A stretch of 64,000 nucleotides of DNA from the NCBI GenBank assembly GCA_005406025.1, contig BGZK01000213.1:1-64000 (forward strand), in the 5' to 3' direction. Both the position numbers and the translations under genes were made by a program. The notes under the pieces are model-generated. The model saw only the letters and a program-made list of their open reading frames with translations, was not told the origin of the DNA and searched no databases. Shown here piece by piece: positions 13,001 to 28,000 of this stretch. Every line of letters begins with the position of its first letter. Within the stretch, counting starts at the first letter, position 1. This stretch comes from Eumeta japonica. Lineage: Eukaryota > Arthropoda > Insecta > Lepidoptera > Psychidae.

Positions 13001-16000
13001 ATGCACGCTATGTTTCTCAGTTCTAGAAGCTACAGATTGGAAGATACAAGTTTTTTAAATTTTTAATGCCCCCATACAGCTCTCTGGGGGTGGAATGTCA
13101 TAAAATTCCTTCTCAGTAAATTCAAACATGCCAAAAAATATTCTGGCCAAGTTTCACAGTTCTGGAAGCTATATGTTGAAAGATACAATTTTTTTTAAAT
13201 TTGAATGTCACTGCACAGCCCTCTGGGGGTGGAATATCATAAAATTCATTCTTAGGAAATTCACACATGCCAAAAAAAAGTTTTACAGTTCTAGAAACTG
13301 TAGATTGGAAGATATAATTTTTTTAAATATTTAATGCCTCCGCAACTCCCCTTGCGGGTGGAATTTCATAAAATCCGTTCTTAACTGACCTCTAATCGCC
13401 GAAAAAAATATTCTTACCAAATTTCAAATCTTCAGGTCTTATGGTTCCTGAGATATTGTGTTAAGTCATTATATATGTGGAAATCTTTTATATATATAGA
13501 TTAATTTTATACTCATGATTGAAAATTTTTACTGTTATCTTTAGAGTTTTTACTTTCTTCAAGTTCAAGTAATAAATCATTACACTGCACAACAGCATTT
13601 CTGATGATTGGGTTGTGATACATGATATTAGTCCAATTTTTGACGTAGATTTCAAATCTGTGACTGAAATTTCTGTATCAGCTCTGGTTTAGAAAATATG
13701 ACACATTGAATTTTTTCAAGAAAACACCGTAAATTCAGAGATAATTAATTTTTATTTAATTTCTAAGTTAAAAAAAACTTTCTTTTTGTGGATTTTCTAG
13801 CTGAAGCTGATGGCTGAGGGCTATTCTGAATGCTCCAACAATAGTCAGCCATCATGTGTGCGTTCCAGTGGCCTTGATAACGTTCCTCCATCGTACGAAG
13901 GTCTTGGTGGAATCGCTTGCCCTGTTCTTCGCTTAGATCCCCAAGATTGGATGGAAAATAATCCAGGTGGTTGTGTAGAAAGTGTAACTTGATGCTCATG
14001 TTACATCTGAGTTTTTGGAATTGACACATCAGTTCTTCAACGTGGTGAGAAAAGTCCATACTTTTCTTATTTCCTAAAAAATTGTGAACAAGCCAAACAT
14101 CATTCCATGTCTTTTTCTCAATCTTTGTCATAGTGTCCGTAAAATTTGGGTCTTTTATTAATGATCGTATTTGTGGCCCGTCAAAAATTCCCGCTTTTAT
14201 CTTTTCTGCACTCAGTTTTGGAAACTTTTTTGATAAGAAAAGGAAACAATTTCCACTTTTATCAAGACCTTTTACAAATTGTTTTATAAGTCCTAGTTTT
14301 ATATGTAACGGAGGTAAAATTATATGATTCCTTGATACTAAAGGTGGATTTATCACGTTCTTTTCTCCTGGAACTAGCGCCACACGAGGAGGCCAATCAC
14401 GTTTAGTCCAATGTTGACTTTTGGCTCTACTATCCCACAAGCAAAAAAAACAGGGATACTTTGTATAACCAACTTGTTGCCCTAGAAGAAACTTTACCAT
14501 TTTTAAATCAACACATATCAGCCACTTGTGTTCCTCATATTTAATTTTGTGCAAAATTAGAGCAATAGTTGTGTATTCTTCTTTTGCTTTTGTGGAATGT
14601 GCAATAGGCAACGATCCTAATTTATTCCCGTTGTGTAAGAGGACACATTTTAGGCTCCGTTTTGACGAGTCAATGAATAAACGCCACTCATTTGAAGCGT
14701 AATTTTTTGATCTCATTGCAGCCATTAAACCAGGTATATCCTTACAAAATACGAAGTTATCTTCTTCAGCAAAATATGCGAGGAGATTGCGTTCCCTTGT
14801 ATGGTAGTAAGAAATTCTAGTTTCTTTTGTCACTAAGTTTCTTTCTTTTAGCCTAGAAGCCAAATTTCTGAAGCAGACTTCGACAGCTCCAGATCTCTGA
14901 TAAGGTCGTTTAAATCAGTTTGGTTGAACAACTCTTGTGCTTTTAGGTCATATTCGAAGTCACTATCACTACTTTCAATTTTCTCCTCAATATCCATAGC
15001 CTCCTCCTGAGAAAGACCGGCTTGAGGTTCTGGTGACATGATAGGGCTCAAAACACGTCTATGTGCCGTCCATATAGAAGGATATTGCCATTTTGTTCAA
15101 TTTTTTCGGTTAATACCTGTTATGTTCACTGAACAAAAATAACAGTCATCGTGGTGGTTAATAGGTTCATCCCATATCATGGCGGTTTTGTAGCGAAATT
15201 TATATCTTTTTTTATTTGTCCATAAACATAGAAATTCAACACATGTTTTGCATACCTTTTGCGGAATCCAAGGTTTGTTTTAATTTCCAACGGGTAACAA
15301 AGTAATTTTGTACGCCTCGATTACGAACGCTGTCACATTCAAACGGGATTCTTTAAATATATACTCACCGCAGATGAAACAAAATGGTTCGGATCATTCA
15401 CACACACACGTCTTGATGATGCCATGTCAAATTATGTTTAGAAAACTTATAAAATTAGTAATTTGGCAAAGAACACTGAAATATGGGGAATTTTAGTACA
15501 AGCTATAACTCGTAAACAAGAGCTGTTACAAAAAAATGAAGGTACATCTAAAATCAGAGACGTCAAATTAGTAAACATCACGTGATAAAGTCATTCATCA
15601 GACAAAAGTTGCAATTTTGTTGTGCAGTGTTATATGCAATTACAAATTTCAATTTTTATCAGTTTTTTTTTTCCAAAATTATGCATAAGTAGACAGTTCT
15701 TATTAAAAAATATTGTGCATTATTACAATAATTCAAATCATTTACGTGTGAGTAGCTCCTTAGCAACTCACAAACTGAGTTGAGAAAAGTTTTTGTCCAG
15801 TTTACGAAGAATGGTGACTATATGATTTCCAATTAGATTTTCCTAGCATCTCTCATTACTCTTATTGCTTAGGTACCTATACATTAGTTGGAGTTTACCT
15901 GTTATATCAAAATATTTTCAAATTTATTCCTTTAAGAGTTATTAATTTTTTTTTATTAATTATCATTGCAGTTGTATCATTGCCAGTTGAAATGGTATGA

Positions 16001-19000
16001 CGACTTTAGTAACAATTGAATAATAAGAAACTAAAACACACACATTACACGAGGATCATTGTGTTGAATCACTTTATTTCAGTAATATTTTTGTACTTGT
16101 ATCAATAGCCACATTGAGCTGAAAATGTTTTCTCCTATTATTAAAATTAAATATGGTATTACTACTGATATGTTTGGGTTAGCAAGTGGTCTTAGTTTCT
16201 TAATTTGACTAGTAGAATTAGATTCAGAATTTGAAATGTGGCATTAGTTTTTGAATATAGGACTAAAAAATCCCAAAAATCTAGCACTCTTGTCATATTT
16301 TCTTCTTAATAGAAATGATAGGAAAATTAATATACGAAGATTGTGCTAGTTGCAATAAAAAATTTAAATAATTGAACTAATGTTTTGCCCCTTCCTAAAT
16401 ACAATTTTTAAAGCTAAAATTGTATTATATGTGCGATTTCCATGTGATGTCTATTAAAATGCTTAATGTTTCATTACTGATTTATATCCATATTTATATT
16501 TCACCATATTTTTTTGTATACTATCATTTGCTCTTTTGTCCACAAAATATGTATATTATTGATAATGGAATACATTTGCTTTGATTGATAAATAATTGAT
16601 TTTTCGGATAACAAAAGTATATTGTAAAAAAAGTGGCATTATTTAAAAAAATAAAACTAAATCTATTTCTTGGTAGATCAAAATGCTATACGTGCTTATT
16701 GTGTCTTATTTTCGCCCAAGTAAATTAATTTTAATTTCTTGCTTTTAAAATTAAAGATTTGTATGTTTCTGACATGACCTTTAAACACATCAACAGATTT
16801 AAATTGGATTTAAATCTGTTGTTTTCATTCAATTTAGCATTTCTGAAAATTTCAATTGACACATTTTGAATGATTTCAAAAATAAAGTTGTCCTAAAAAA
16901 AATTGTATAACTTTTTAACTAATTAATGAATCAGGTCCAAAAAATATTTAGCTCATCTATTACATTAATACTGTCCTGTTTTAGCCTATATCAGAATAAA
17001 TCTATCAAAAATCGTATTTATAGATTCCAAAAAAAATATTTCCCATTGATGCTATTAAACAGTGCTTAAAGAAGCTGTATTAAGTTTTAAAAAAACAGAA
17101 ATACTTTTGTTATATGGTTATCCATTCATATGTTGTGATCCGTATTATCTATTTTGCAGTCACGGCCAAAATCCGCAGCCTATACGATTGTCAGTTGCGG
17201 TTGATGCACAACATGCAGCCCTTACCGTCGGGTGTTGACATTGCGAACACAGTCAAGTACTTCTCGCAAACATTACTCAGTAAGTGGATACATTTTTGAA
17301 TAGATCAAGTCACTGACTAGGTAGGTATGTTTGAATTTGTGTTTATTAAAACATTTTTGAGAGTACTGTGTTTTGTTTCTCTTAATATTTGTATTGTAAA
17401 TTGGACTGAATTCATTTTTACAACTAGTTTATTTGGATAATTCATTATTTCAAGATTGGGCAAAATTATATGGCTTGATTTAATGAATAGATAGTATAAT
17501 ATGAATGTAATTTAATTTATTTTTATAACTAAATTATTTTGATAATATATAATTTAAAATAGAAAATAATCATAAGCCTTAATGTATAAACAATGTAGAT
17601 ATGCAATCACATTCTGTGTAATAGTTCCTTCCTCTGTGCTAATAGGTAAACATAATTTTATATTAGGGGGAACCATGCTTTAAATTATGATGGTGTTGCT
17701 CTAGATTTTTGTCATACCATTATAAATTATAGGAACAGTGCCAAAATTTACTGGGTTCAATCCAGACAGGTGAATTGATCTTGATCTGATATAACTTGAG
17801 TTTTTAACTCAAGTCAACTTGAACCTCTTGCTCCACGCCTCATAGAGCATGTTAAGCCATCGGTCCCACTTGTTGTCGTCACATTGGTGGCAGTGGTCAT
17901 CAACTACCTTCGACCCTTACTGGACCAGCTTGAAGGGTTTTAGGGTCGAGCTCCTCATCTGAACCAAAAAAATATTGTTAAAGGTTATGCCTCTCATAGT
18001 GCTGTGATGAAAGCCTGACGCAAACTAAACATATGCTATTCCACAATATTTCATTTAGATAATTATTAGTTTTTAATGGTTGTATTTGTATAATCATCAT
18101 AGATGTAAAGTATCATAATTATTGATAGAATATTGTGCAATTATTTTGTATTTTTATGTAAAAATCATTGCAGGTGTTCTGAAAGATGTACCTAGGTCGC
18201 CATTGGAGATGATAAAAGATCCAGTCAGTGACCATGAAAGAATGGGTCTCTATCCCAACCTGGACTATAAAGGATTGTTCAATGCAATATCACAATTAGT
18301 GGATTCCGCTCCTCACATTCAGTATGGTGTACAAGGTAATTACGTGCAGCGATAATTGTAACGGTTAACTCAAGTTCATACCAAAGTTAAGTAATGTTTT
18401 ATTACGTCCAAAATTCGAATTTAATAAATATTGACAAAGATAACAATCTTTCAATTTAAAATATGTTTTGAATATGTTGGCCTTCAAGAATCCACTAGTG
18501 ATTGATTTTTTTAAATAATGTGATGAGAATTTTACCATTTACTACATGTTTAAACTGATTGATTAATAAGTAAAAAATAATTTAATAATGGTATTTGATA
18601 GAATTGTATTTTAATAGGAAAATATATTTAGTATATTTTATTTCTTTTTTATTCACAGCTTTCGGGCAGTCTGTATTACAATGCCTGGGTTGCTTATTGC
18701 CATTCCTGGAATACGACATGATTGACAACCTTCCATACCTGGTCGCGTACTGCGTCGCTGTATTTCCTGTCTCACTTCATCAGGAAATACTTAATCTGTT
18801 GTGTTATTACATATTACCATTCACTATTAGTAAGTGTGTTTGTATATAATTTGTGACTTAAATATTAGATAGCTTGTACTTCAAAATCCCATCAGAAAAT
18901 ATAAATTTAGTAAATTAAATCACATTTAAAGTCAATCATACTGAAATTTATCATTATAAATTATTACGAGCTGGCCTGGCAGACGTTTGCCTTTTCCGGT

Positions 19001-22000
19001 AGGTCGTATGCTCATAAAATATATGGCACCTGTTTCGCCTTTGTAAATGGAATGTTTTTTCTTATTTTTTTTTAAGATTGGACATCTTTTGTTAACATGT
19101 GTTCTAAAACCCAAAAAACTGAAACGAAAATATTATTTGTTTTCAAACACCTACATAAATTTTTATAACGATTAATCATACTTATAATTTAATATGTGTA
19201 CAAATTTATATGTCTATTTTTGTACAAATATGTATGTGTAATTAGTCTTAAATCATGGCCTATTTCATATACTGTAAGATTAACTTTGTTATTAATAGTA
19301 AAAAGGAAATTTAAAAAAATTCTTGTTTAAAATAAACTTTATTAAATATGACTATTAAATGCTGCTTCATTTTTATAAATCTTTAAACCTCATTATTGAA
19401 AAAGAACCTGGACTAATTTCTTTGTATGAAACAACAGGTGCAAGTCAGTGACAACAAAAACATGTAAAGATTATTTGTGTGAAATAAATATCTATGGTAT
19501 CTGCTCGACCGATTTAGAAAATGGATGCTAGCTTATATTCTATTTTTATTACTAAAAAAATTAGGGGATATAATTGTTAATTACTATAATTGTTTTCTAG
19601 CTTGTAAAATATTTGTCTAAACAAAGAAAATCATATTCAAATTAATGATCCCGTTTTGAAAATGTGCTCAGGTACTTCATACAATTTGGTGTGTGAAAAG
19701 GTTACATACCTTAATTCTATGTATGAGTTGTCCCTAAAGAGTTTTTGTTATCTCAGTAGATAATTGTTACCTTGGCTTGTTTTGTTAGTTTATCATACAT
19801 GATTTTAAAATTACATCAAAACTAATTGAATCTCTGTAGAGTTATAAGCTTATGAAACTCAGTAAGATGTATGAACTTAATAAACCTTCCATTTCTTTGG
19901 TATTTGACTATAGTCAATGAAATGACTGAAGGCAAAAATGTTTATAAATAACACTGAGATACATCTCTCTTGCTCTAGTACAAATTCACAATACACTTGG
20001 TTGTAAATCCAGTTTACAATTGGTTTTAGTTACTAACTGTGCGATTCCACTTTTCAGCTCGGCACTACGAAGGAGATGAGGATGACAGTCAGGCATCACA
20101 ATCTGTAGCCGCCATTGTCATGATGGTTTTTCAGCACTCCAATAATCCAGGTGTTTGTTTATACTTAGTTAGATTAACTGGAAAAATTTAAACGAGATTT
20201 GGGAGAAATATAGTATGTTCGGCATTGGAGAAGAATTGATGATCATGAATTTGCTTATGTTCGTTAAGATATTTCTTATTGTTCCAGCTCATCATTGTCA
20301 ACTCCTCGAATGCTTAATGACAATGAAGCCTACAATTGTTAAAGATTTACTCTGCGTGATAGCTTATGGCACTGCAGGTGCTCGACTGTCTGCCGCTAAA
20401 TTAATGTTCTACTATTGGCCGGCGTTTGACGCTCAATTGTTCGACAGAAAGGGTCTGCTCTGCAAATTTTCTAGTTAGTATTTTTATGGAGTCATCTTAA
20501 ATGGGGTACACAGGCTGATTTCAGTAAACACCATATTTGGAGATATATAACATTTTCTATATCTTTGCAATCTATATTTCTGGTGACAGGTTCCTTAGAA
20601 AGTGAATTTAAAAGTATTTTCAAAAGTGTTTATTGTGCAATTTTAGAATTATTAACTATCACCTAACAAGAAGAGTTGCTGACTACTCATTTGCACCAAT
20701 GTGGCTGTTCAGTGACCTAATTTCTTAATATGAATGCAGTTGGCAATGAAAAAAACTCGTAACATGCTTATACTTTTTCAGCTATTTAGATCAGTATAGC
20801 GAAATGTATTTATTTTACAACCTAATATTCATCTAATTATAAATTTTTAACATTATCCATTAGTTAATAATAGATTTGGTGCTTTTCTATTTAGAAAATT
20901 ATTTGATAATTTAGTGATTAATACAGTGGAATCTCAATACCTCGAATGTCAAGGGAAATGCAAAAAAAAATTCGAGTTATCGAGTTTTTGACATAACAAG
21001 AACTTCAAGATACATATGACTGTGTCGACAAGGAACAAACATAACGTTCACAGCTGTGTGACTTAGAAAGTTTCATGAATGTATTCATTCATTGCACGTG
21101 TGCAAGACAAAAACAATAGATTAGAAGCTTCAAACCCGAACACTCATTTTGGAATTTATTGCTATTATTTCGGGGAATTTCAAGTAAGACGTCATTATAT
21201 TTTACCAACTTACGGAGTCTCCTTTTTGAAATTCGGGTTATGGAGTATAAATATGTACTATCAATACTTCGTAGGGAAATAACATTTTGTTTGAGTTCCA
21301 AAGTCTAAATAATTCGAGATATCGCGTATTTAAAGGTTTATCGGAAGGGAATGGCAATTTTATTTCTACTTACTGAGGATATCGACTTAACGAGGTTCGA
21401 GTTATTGAGATTACACTGTAATATACATTTTTTTCTTGCACCTACCATTGTCTCACATACAGTTGGGAAAATGCAGGCCAAAGAGTTCAAGAGAATGTCA
21501 AAAAACTCATTAAGGTGATTCGAAACTATTACAAAAAGCTAAAGTGTTGAGAGATGGCGCTGTTGGCTGTATCACAGAAAAATGTTAAATTTTGTCCCAA
21601 ATTCTAATTTGCGATCAAATGAACTCAGTTTCACGGAAAGCTATTTCTAAGTTTTACACATAAGAGCATAATTTATTCTAAAATAATGATATAATTAGAA
21701 AATTACGGCAAAATTTTACTTGTCTTTCAGACCTTTTGGTTTTGTGCTATTAAACACAAATACACGCATATCCGTGATTCCTACAATTGGCTGATTTTTA
21801 GAAAGGAGTGGTTTTACGATACCCCTTTAGGTCACGACAATTTTTTTGAAAAACATATTTCACCAGGGTGCTGCATAGGTATTTGTCCAAAATTTTTATG
21901 TTTATTTATCAATATGGTCAAATAACATGTGAAAACAATATTGTTAGATGATTTTTCAATCATCAAACATCAAAGAATAAATTTGTGACTTTTCATTTTA

Positions 22001-25000
22001 ATTATAACAATATACATTTAGGGTTCTTGTGTGTGTTAAAGGATAATTTAAAAAGGGAATAATTTTACTGTAATTGAATCAAAGGTCCAATTGTAAACCA
22101 ATTGTTCTATGTCCTAATAAAAAATATCATGGGTTTGACTCTTTTTTATGGTTTCGTGAGGATTACTAAAAACCCTTGTAGTTTAACCTATTAAAAACAA
22201 AATAATATGTTAATGGAGAATGAAGACAATTGAAAACCAGAGAAGGGATATTCGATACATTTTTAGCGTTCTGTAAGAATTTCTAAGAGCCCTTTCTTAC
22301 TATAAGTATTATTGAAAGTCAATAAAAATAATTCCAATACATTTTTAAGGTTTCACGAGTTGCAGAGAACCCTTATAATTCAACAGAATTTAATAAAATT
22401 AAGAATGGAGTCAACTGAAAATGAGTAAAGGTATATTAGATTCATTTTTAGGGTTCTGTGAGAATTATTGAGAACTCTTATAATTTAACCGAATTTAATA
22501 AAATCAGAATAGAGACAACTTAAAACCAGTAAAGGGATATTCAATATCGTTTTAGGGTTCCGTCAGAACTACTGAGGAACCTTAGAGTTTAATAGATTTT
22601 AAATAAAATTTAGAATGGGGTCAAATGAAAACCAATAAACGGATATCCTGTGCATTTTTAGGGTTCCATGAGATAAGTCAGAACTCTTATAATTTAACCA
22701 AGTTTAATATAACTTAGAATGGAGGTAATTGAAAACCAATAAAAAGAAATCCAATGTATTTTGAAGGTTCTATCAAAATTACTGAGGACCCTTTTAATTT
22801 AACAAATTTCAATAAAATTTAGAATGGAGGCAATTGAAAACCAATAAAAGGATATCCATTACAATTGTAGGTTTCGTGAGGATTATTGAGAATGCTTTAA
22901 TTTAACCAAATTTAATAAAATTTAACATTGACACAACTGAAAACCAGTAAAGGTATATTCGATACATTTTTAGGGTTTCGAGAGAATTACTGAAGACCTT
23001 TATAATTTAACCGATTTTAATAAAATTTAGAATGGATTCGATTGAAAATCAATATATAGGTAGACTGGGTACGGTTGAAACTATTTGGTTTTTATCGTCC
23101 ATGGTATTGTTGTGATACATTACATAAACATTTCGAATGTTTATGTGCGCAAATTGACGTGAAATTTTTAATATGATCTAAGTTCAAACAACCAATTATA
23201 TAAATTTTATAAGTATTTAATATCAAACGATACACAGTTTATCGCCTCATCTTATTCATAAATCCGATATTTTTTTTATGAAAATCAGAACTAGTTATGA
23301 ATAACATATAAGAATAGCAACACAAAAGTATTCAAATAAAGTCACTCTAAAGTATGTAATGTAAAGATTTATTTGCCAGCGTGAAAAATGTAAAAATACA
23401 TTCACATGATAAAAATTAATCAATTGATATCTACTTATCGGTTGTAAGCATTAGCTTTGGTTCAATAATGCATTCTGAACTGTAAACAGGAAATAGTTTT
23501 AGAATTTGAAAAATATTGCTGATGATATTCTTAATTTTCTACAGCGTTTAATCTACGGCGTACCTAAATTAATCTCAAATAAATAATATACACACATACA
23601 CAAACGCACACTAACACGCACATAACACGCACACACACACGCGCACACACATACACACACTCACTCGCACACACAGTCACACACTGACGCGCGCGCACCA
23701 CACACACACACACACACACACACACATGCATACATGCACACACGCACAATATATATCCACACATTTATTTAAAACTATATTCATAAATAGATATATTGTA
23801 AACGGACTATAAATAATTCTTTACGCCTCGTGAAGAATAAAATCACATAAATATTTTTAACCTTTTACAGAATGTCCTGAAAATGTATCATTGTAAATTT
23901 TTAATAGATTTCAAATTATTTGTAAAATTTGAAATGAGGGGATGTAAAACATCCGTGAGTAGATTTGATATCTCTCAAAGGTAAATAAATAAACAGAGAT
24001 TGTTTTCCGGCTATGTTGCCGCTTCGTTCGTACAACGCGTCCTGTCTTAGACTAGCTCGTACGATCGGTAAAGCCCAAAGCGACAACTCTAGGTCAAATA
24101 ATGCGGAAGCTGTTGTGATTGCGGACATTTCTTTTACACCTATATAATTAGTACGCTGTCACATCGGTCATTTCATTCTCTCTTTTTTTTTTGCAACATT
24201 TGCAAATATTGCAAAGAAATGTATACTCTGTGGTGATGCAACAGCTTTTAATAATATACATTTGTATTTATGTGTTTATAAATACAAGAAATTCATTTCT
24301 TGTGTGCATAAAATTAAATATCAAAATAACAAAATGATTGTATTTCTTCGAAATCGCATAACGAAATTAACATTTTTTTAATGTTAATTGTGGCTTTATT
24401 TCTACTATAGAAACAAAATGCATGAAGAAATAAATTTGTATGAAATTGATGTGTTCCATTTACGCTTAATATGCCAATGCCAATGTTTTTAATGATCAAA
24501 GCTATTATAAGACTCTATATTCATGATTATACACAAATGTGATTTTCCATAAACAATTAAACCTAACAATTTTTTTTAAATTTTGGTTTCAATTTTGATC
24601 AACTAAATTTTGATAGAAATTTTTATTTTATTATCTACTTTTAACATCTTAGAGATGGTTTATTTTCTACAAATTAAAATGAGATTAACTATGAGGTATA
24701 CACTACCTATCAGGATAATGTCATGTAATATCATCAATAATCCAAATCAGATCAACCAGTAAAAATCCGATAAAGTTTAGTGAAATTGGTCTAGTATATC
24801 TCGAGATACAGCTTGACCTCTACATAGTATGCTACATTATACACTAAGGTCAATTAAAATAATTTAATTAAAATAAAATTGTCTGAGGTACCTCCACTAC
24901 ATCTAATTTCCTTCTATCATATGGTGGGAGGTATCGTTGGATACTTTATTGTAAAACATTGCGAGTCTGTGAAAACCTTTTTTCAATTTAGGCATCCATT

Positions 25001-28000
25001 GGCGAAATATTAAGCTTCAAAAGTGCTCATTTTTGTGAGAGTCCCAACCAACATAATGCATATTTGAAAAAAATCATGGAAATTTGAAATAATTTATATA
25101 ACTGAGTTAAAAGAAAAACTGTCACAGCTAAGTAGGCTTTGCAAGTTAACGAATAATAGCTGATATCAACGTTTAAAATGTACTTGTGGAAATAAAAACA
25201 CAATTAGGAACAAATTCCATTAAAAATTATTTAAATGACATTTAACCATTTTAAATTATGGAAATATATTATACACATCATCTGTAATACCTGTCCTATT
25301 TGGGTCTGTTTTTAGACATTATTAATCATCAAACTGTTACCTTAATTAATAAATTCATAGAATTAAACAAAAAGCCCTCTCTTAGTCTGTATATTGTAAC
25401 TGGCAGCTTCCGAAACCCGACACTACGCGTAGCCCGACATACACTTCGCCGGTTTTATTAGGAACGATTCCATATTTCTTCCGCAAATTAATCTTATTTG
25501 AAGTACAAATATTTGTTACGCAGTCTTCTGAGTAAACGTCCCAATAGCATAAATTAGGAACGCGGGAGAAAAGAAGGAACGGTCGGTAAGCATTGTACCT
25601 GCGCATTGCATCATTCGTGTTTCGTACGTTGTTCCTTGCATGACAATGTTCTTGTAGCGATAAAACAAGGTTGTTTAAGTCAGTCTTTTTATGAAATATG
25701 CCTATAAATTACTTATTTTCTAGTATACGCTTTCTTTTAGATGATCTAGTTCCATTCCTGTGTCAAAGAGACATGTGTCCAAATGCTGGATCAGCCGAGG
25801 CAGCGAAAGTATGCTATGATCATTGTATTAGTGTAACTTTTGCTTCTGACACCCCGCCTCCATTGTATCTATGCATTGAATGTGCCAACGAAATCCATAG
25901 AGAACATCCGAATCAGAGGTTCTTTGATTTGCTGCATCCGATGCAGCAAGTCTCTATGGTTTGTGAGAATAAGGTTAGTGTATGTTCATTTTAACATACA
26001 ATACATTTTTTTTAATTATAATTGCTAAAGTTTAATTGCATATTTATTCTTAAGAAATTCTAATTGTTTATTGTTTTATTTTGAACAAAATGATTTGAAA
26101 ATTTTGATAAAGTTTTTGATTAAGAGGAAACTTAAATCAATTTACACTGTGAATGGCAGCAATATTTAACTTTTATAATCCACATTTTTATTGTAATTTA
26201 CAGAACTGTCGGTCCACAGACAAATTGGCATACTCTATCTGCTTTTCAAATGAGTGTGCAAGTTATAATGGGAATCATCCGATCAGGTGACTCTTTTAAA
26301 AATTTAAATTTTGTAGCGTGAAATCTGTAAAATTTAATAGTTTTACCAACATTATGAATTGTTTTAATACAACTTAAAAACACTCGTCCTATAGATGAAT
26401 ATGTTTATATTTGAATGCTATGTATCAAAATTAAAGAGTTATGAAATGGATCTTCATTGATTTTGTAGCATTTTAGTTCTAACTATGAAAATTATGAACA
26501 ATTGTATAGAAAAACAGTTATTTAGTCGAGTTAACAACACTAATGATGAAAAAACAACTTAATTAATTACACCTATCTGTGTTTGCTTTACAGCAATCCA
26601 GAGTATGATTATATGCAAACTGTAATTTGAAATATGTATAAGATACCCAATTGAGCTTTTTTGGCCATTTTCTTTATACATTTGATACGAATCTATAATA
26701 AGTTTACTTCTTTCTATCTGTTGTGTTGATATACAGTATGAAGTAGATTTTTAATCCAAGAACTAATGTACTAAATGAATGTATAACTATACCTGTAATT
26801 CATATATAATTTTAAGTTTATTTATTTTTTTACAAACTTTTAATTTTGTGTCACCTGTCCCAATGTCTGTGTGTAAGTAATAGAATCTTACAAGTATGAC
26901 AACTTCTCAATTTTAAATTGAGTTTATGCATACGTACATAAACAATACAATAGACTTGACAATACAATATAATGTTGTCATGGAGCTGGTCTGATAATGG
27001 AGTCAAAAGGCGAGCATAGGAATTTCGTAACGAAACGACGAAACCCCGTCGGGTTTGGGCTTGTTTCGTTTGTCTTCACAAGTATTCTGGTCTTAAATGA
27101 TGTACAGGATCCTGATGTGATGAAGCCGGAATGTTATCACACGAGCTTTAACGAAACGGTGTAACCCCACCAAGTTTGAGTTCATTTGTCTTCATAATAT
27201 TCTGGTCCTAGATGATGTCCAGGGCCCTGATGATGAAGTCGGAAAGTAGTCACACGAACTCCGTAACAAAACGACGCAATTTAATAAAAATCGTTTATGC
27301 TATCTGAATGCATTGCAGCAAACCGGCACCAAATTCAACAATAATTATACTAAAAAGTAAAAAATAAATTAATATAAAAAATAACATATGTAGTCTTTGG
27401 AGACTGTTGACAGAAGTGAAACCTTAAAACTGTAGTGTTTTTTCAAATTCAAATTAATTACAATATCAAAATTAAAATGTAGTTTTTGAATTAAATCATT
27501 AACATTAGTCTGGTTTTCACATTTATTGGCATTCTGAACTACAATTATATATATTTTTATATGAGTTGTTTATTAATTGAAATACATGATGGTCTGTACT
27601 TGTCTAGTAAATTTTAAATAAAAGTCAATATGCAGGTTTAAATTGGTTTGAAGGTTTGAATTGCAATATAGTAGAGCTGTGTGTGATTAACTTGGCTACA
27701 ACACTAAAATGGGCTGGCTCGATTAGTGCGATATCACACTTTCACAGAAAACACACATGAAATAAGAGCTTCCGTTATTCGTTTCGTCTAATCACAATCG
27801 GATAGAAACAAGTCATTCGAAAATGGCTTATTTTCAATCGCAATAAGTCTATTTTTAGTTTCTTTTCAGTAATATAAAATTATTTTTTTTTACCTTTTTT
27901 TTATGTATTAACTCGCACTTGTTTAATAGATACTGCCAGCAGTGCCACGCTAACCGCCACAATAGCCGGCGTGGCGGCGATCACGTGGTGCACACCAAGC

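Larger units (their letters stand above)
12112..13500 (-). mobile_element. non-autonomous Helitron, 1,389 bp
   Basis: On the minus strand the element starts TCTATATATATAAAAG (13500) and ends in ..AACAGCTAG (12112). It is flanked by A on the 5' side and T on the 3' side, as Helitrons insert between A and T. The 3' end is preceded by GC-rich text able to fold. It encodes no Rep/helicase. It contains an internal tandem block (13016-13420) and two inverted-repeat structures (12511-12632 and 12814-12973). Confidence 0.65.

Noticed and set aside
13810..13992. Plus-strand ORF
   Set aside because: Antisense shadow of the 366-codon open part of the uncharacterised family pseudogene.
17760..18010. Possible tRNA-derived SINE because of the word GGTTCAATCC
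   Set aside because: No matching A box or cloverleaf was found at the right distance, so it is left as an unassigned repeat.
23564..23764. Minus-strand ORF rich in Cys and Val
   Set aside because: It is a translation of the CA/CG microsatellite.
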